DNA from: Streptosporangiaceae bacterium
GTDB taxonomy: Bacteria; Actinomycetota; Actinomycetes; Streptosporangiales; Streptosporangiaceae
DNA: 6,506 nt
Assembly (NCBI GenBank): GCA_030042885.1
Contig: JASHYW010000538.1
Coordinates: 1-6,506, forward strand
Direction of reading: 5' to 3'
Shown: piece by piece, positions 5,518-6,506 of the stretch
How the letters are laid out: each line of letters starts with the position of its first letter
How positions within the stretch are numbered: the first letter of the stretch is position 1
Notes under the pieces: generated by a model
What the model was told of the DNA's origin: nothing
What the model saw: only the letters and a program-made list of their open reading frames with translations
Database searches by the model: none
Program-made: the position numbers and the translations under genes

Positions 5518-6485
5518 CCGTAGGCGGCCAGGGTGGCCTCTTCCTGGTCGTGCATCAGGTACAGGGCAAACTGGTCGGCGCCGGCCTCGGCCAGCTCACG
5601 CAGCCGGTCCACGTGCGCGGACGCCGGGCCGAGCAGGCAGAACCTGTCCACGATCTCGTCCGGCACGAACCCGACATCCGGGTTGTCCGACCTGCCGTGG
5701 TGCGCGTAGTCGTACCCTTCGCGGCCCTTGATGTAGTCGGTCAGCGCCCGGGGGACCGGACCGTCCGTGCCGTACCTGGAGACGATGTCCGCCACGTGAT
5801 TGCCGACCATGCCGCCGAACCACCGCAGTTGCTCCCGCTGGTGCGGCAGGTCGGTCCCGACGTAGGCGGGCGCCGCGACGCACATGGTCAGCGCGCCGGG
5901 ATCACGTCCGGCCTCCTTCGCCGCCGCGCGCACCGAGCCGATGGTCCAGCGGGCGATGTCGGGGTCGGCGGTCTGCAGGATGAAGCCGTCGGCCTGCTCG
6001 CCGACCAGCTTCAGGGCCCTCGGCCCGTACGCGGCCATCCAGATCGGGAGCTTGCCGTCCCGCACCCACGGCAGGCTCAGCGGCTTGCCGTGGTGCCCGA
6101 CCTCGCGCCCCTCGGCCAGGCCCTTAATCACGCTCATCGCCGCCGACAGCGTGGCTAGCGACATGGGCGGCTGGCCGATGACCCGCCGGGCCGAATCGCC
6201 ACGGCCGATCCCGCACACCGTCCGGTTGCCGTACATGTCGTTCAGCGTGGCGAACAGCGAGGCGGTGACCGACCAGTCCCTGGTGCCGGGGTTGGTCACC
6301 ATCGTCCCTACGGTCAGCTCCGAGGTCGCGGCCAGGACCGCCGAGTAGATGACGAACGGCTCCTGCCACAGCACGTGCGAGTCCCACGTCCACCCGTAGC
6401 CGAAGCCCGCCTCCTCGGCCCGCTGCATCATCTCGACGACCCGGCTGGCAGGCGGGTTCGTCTGCAGAACCACCCCGAATTCCAT
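5490..6485 (-). CDS. LLM-class (luciferase-like) oxidoreductase, probably F420-dependent, CPS_4043/TIGR03842-like
   Basis: This 331-residue protein is a luciferase-like TIM-barrel oxidoreductase, expected to use coenzyme F420 (or possibly FMN) for hydride transfer on an unknown small substrate in the cytoplasm. It is full length for the family. Motifs visible are the N-terminal beta strand MEFGVVLQT (1-9), WDSHVLWQEPF (34-44), VTNPGTRDW (63-71) in the cofactor-binding region, GIGRGDSA (92-99) for cofactor phosphate, MAAYGP (150-155) leading into ADGFI (165-169), and GPASAHVDRLREL (286-298) near the C-terminus. From memory these match the family called TIGR03842 or CPS_4043, which I recall near hydantoin or pyrimidine-catabolism genes; nothing in this window tests that. 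ATG 6485 is supported by GGGAGGG just upstream. The gene converges on the SGNH hydrolase with only 19 bases between stops, so the two are not cotranscribed. Its upstream partners lie beyond the right edge. Confidence 0.93.
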   Translation of the reverse strand: MEFGVVLQTNPPASRVVEMMQRAEEAGFGYGWTWDSHVLWQEPFVIYSAVLAATSELTVGTMVTNPGTRDWSVTASLFATLNDMYGNRTVCGIGRGDSARRVIGQPPMSLATLSAAMSVIKGLAEGREVGHHGKPLSLPWVRDGKLPIWMAAYGPRALKLVGEQADGFILQTADPDIARWTIGSVRAAAKEAGRDPGALTMCVAAPAYVGTDLPHQREQLRWFGGMVGNHVADIVSRYGTDGPVPRALTDYIKGREGYDYAHHGRSDNPDVGFVPDEIVDRFCLLGPASAHVDRLRELAEAGADQFALYLMHDQEEATLAAYGGRIIPALA

Positions 6486-6488
6486 GAT

Positions 6489-6495
6489 CCCTCCC
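6489..6495 (-). promoter_or_regulatory. Strong ribosome binding site of the LLM oxidoreductase gene
   Basis: GGGAGGG on the minus strand lies three bases before ATG 6485, with the GGAGG core four bases away. It is the clearest ribosome site in the window and fixes this start. The remaining 11 bases to the window edge show no recognisable promoter. Confidence 0.7.
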
Positions 6496-6506
6496 GAGCT
6501 ACAGCA

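Noticed and set aside
5334..6158. 274-codon plus-strand frame opposite the LLM gene
   Set aside because: The minus strand encodes a full-length LLM protein with clear motifs and a strong ribosome site; the plus frame has no recognisable features.

Overview
The window is strongly GC-rich, tightly packed chromosomal DNA with G/C-biased third codon positions, GTG starts and a luciferase-like F420-type oxidoreductase. Together these point to an actinomycete (Actinomycetota). I cannot name the genus from the sequence. There are no tRNA or rRNA genes, CRISPR arrays, insertion sequences, phage genes or long repeats. Five protein genes cover almost everything, and no gene-free stretch exceeds about 100 bases.

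Left, minus strand (1-1493): a small PH-domain-like protein (1149-1493) lies 42 bases upstream of an FMN-dependent alpha-hydroxy-acid (L-lactate type) dehydrogenase/oxidase (1106 down to 1). The second gene runs off the left edge and lacks its C-terminus. The two may be cotranscribed. An 79-base divergent spacer (1494-1572) separates them from the plus-strand genes.

Centre, plus strand (1573-5470): an 800-residue multi-domain membrane protein combines an N-terminal membrane bundle, a cytoplasmic kinase-like module lacking the usual catalytic residues, and a C-terminal flippase-like domain of the lysylphosphatidylglycerol-synthase/UPF0104 type. After 97 bases comes a membrane-anchored extracellular SGNH/GDSL hydrolase with six cysteines in its outer domain. 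The SGNH gene has an uncertain start: an ATG-led segment just upstream would join it if one T were added to a T run at 4044-4046. The pair suggests, by inference only, a cell-envelope function in which one protein moves a lipid-linked molecule and the other hydrolyses an ester outside the membrane.

Right, minus strand (5490-6485): a luciferase-like (LLM) oxidoreductase, probably F420-dependent, converges on the SGNH gene. A perfect 11-bp inverted repeat at 5482-5517 overlaps its stop codon and probably serves as a terminator at the convergent junction.

The most unusual objects are the pseudokinase-flippase fusion with its SGNH neighbour, the broken-looking SGNH start, and a G-tract-encoded insertion inside the lactate-dehydrogenase-like gene.
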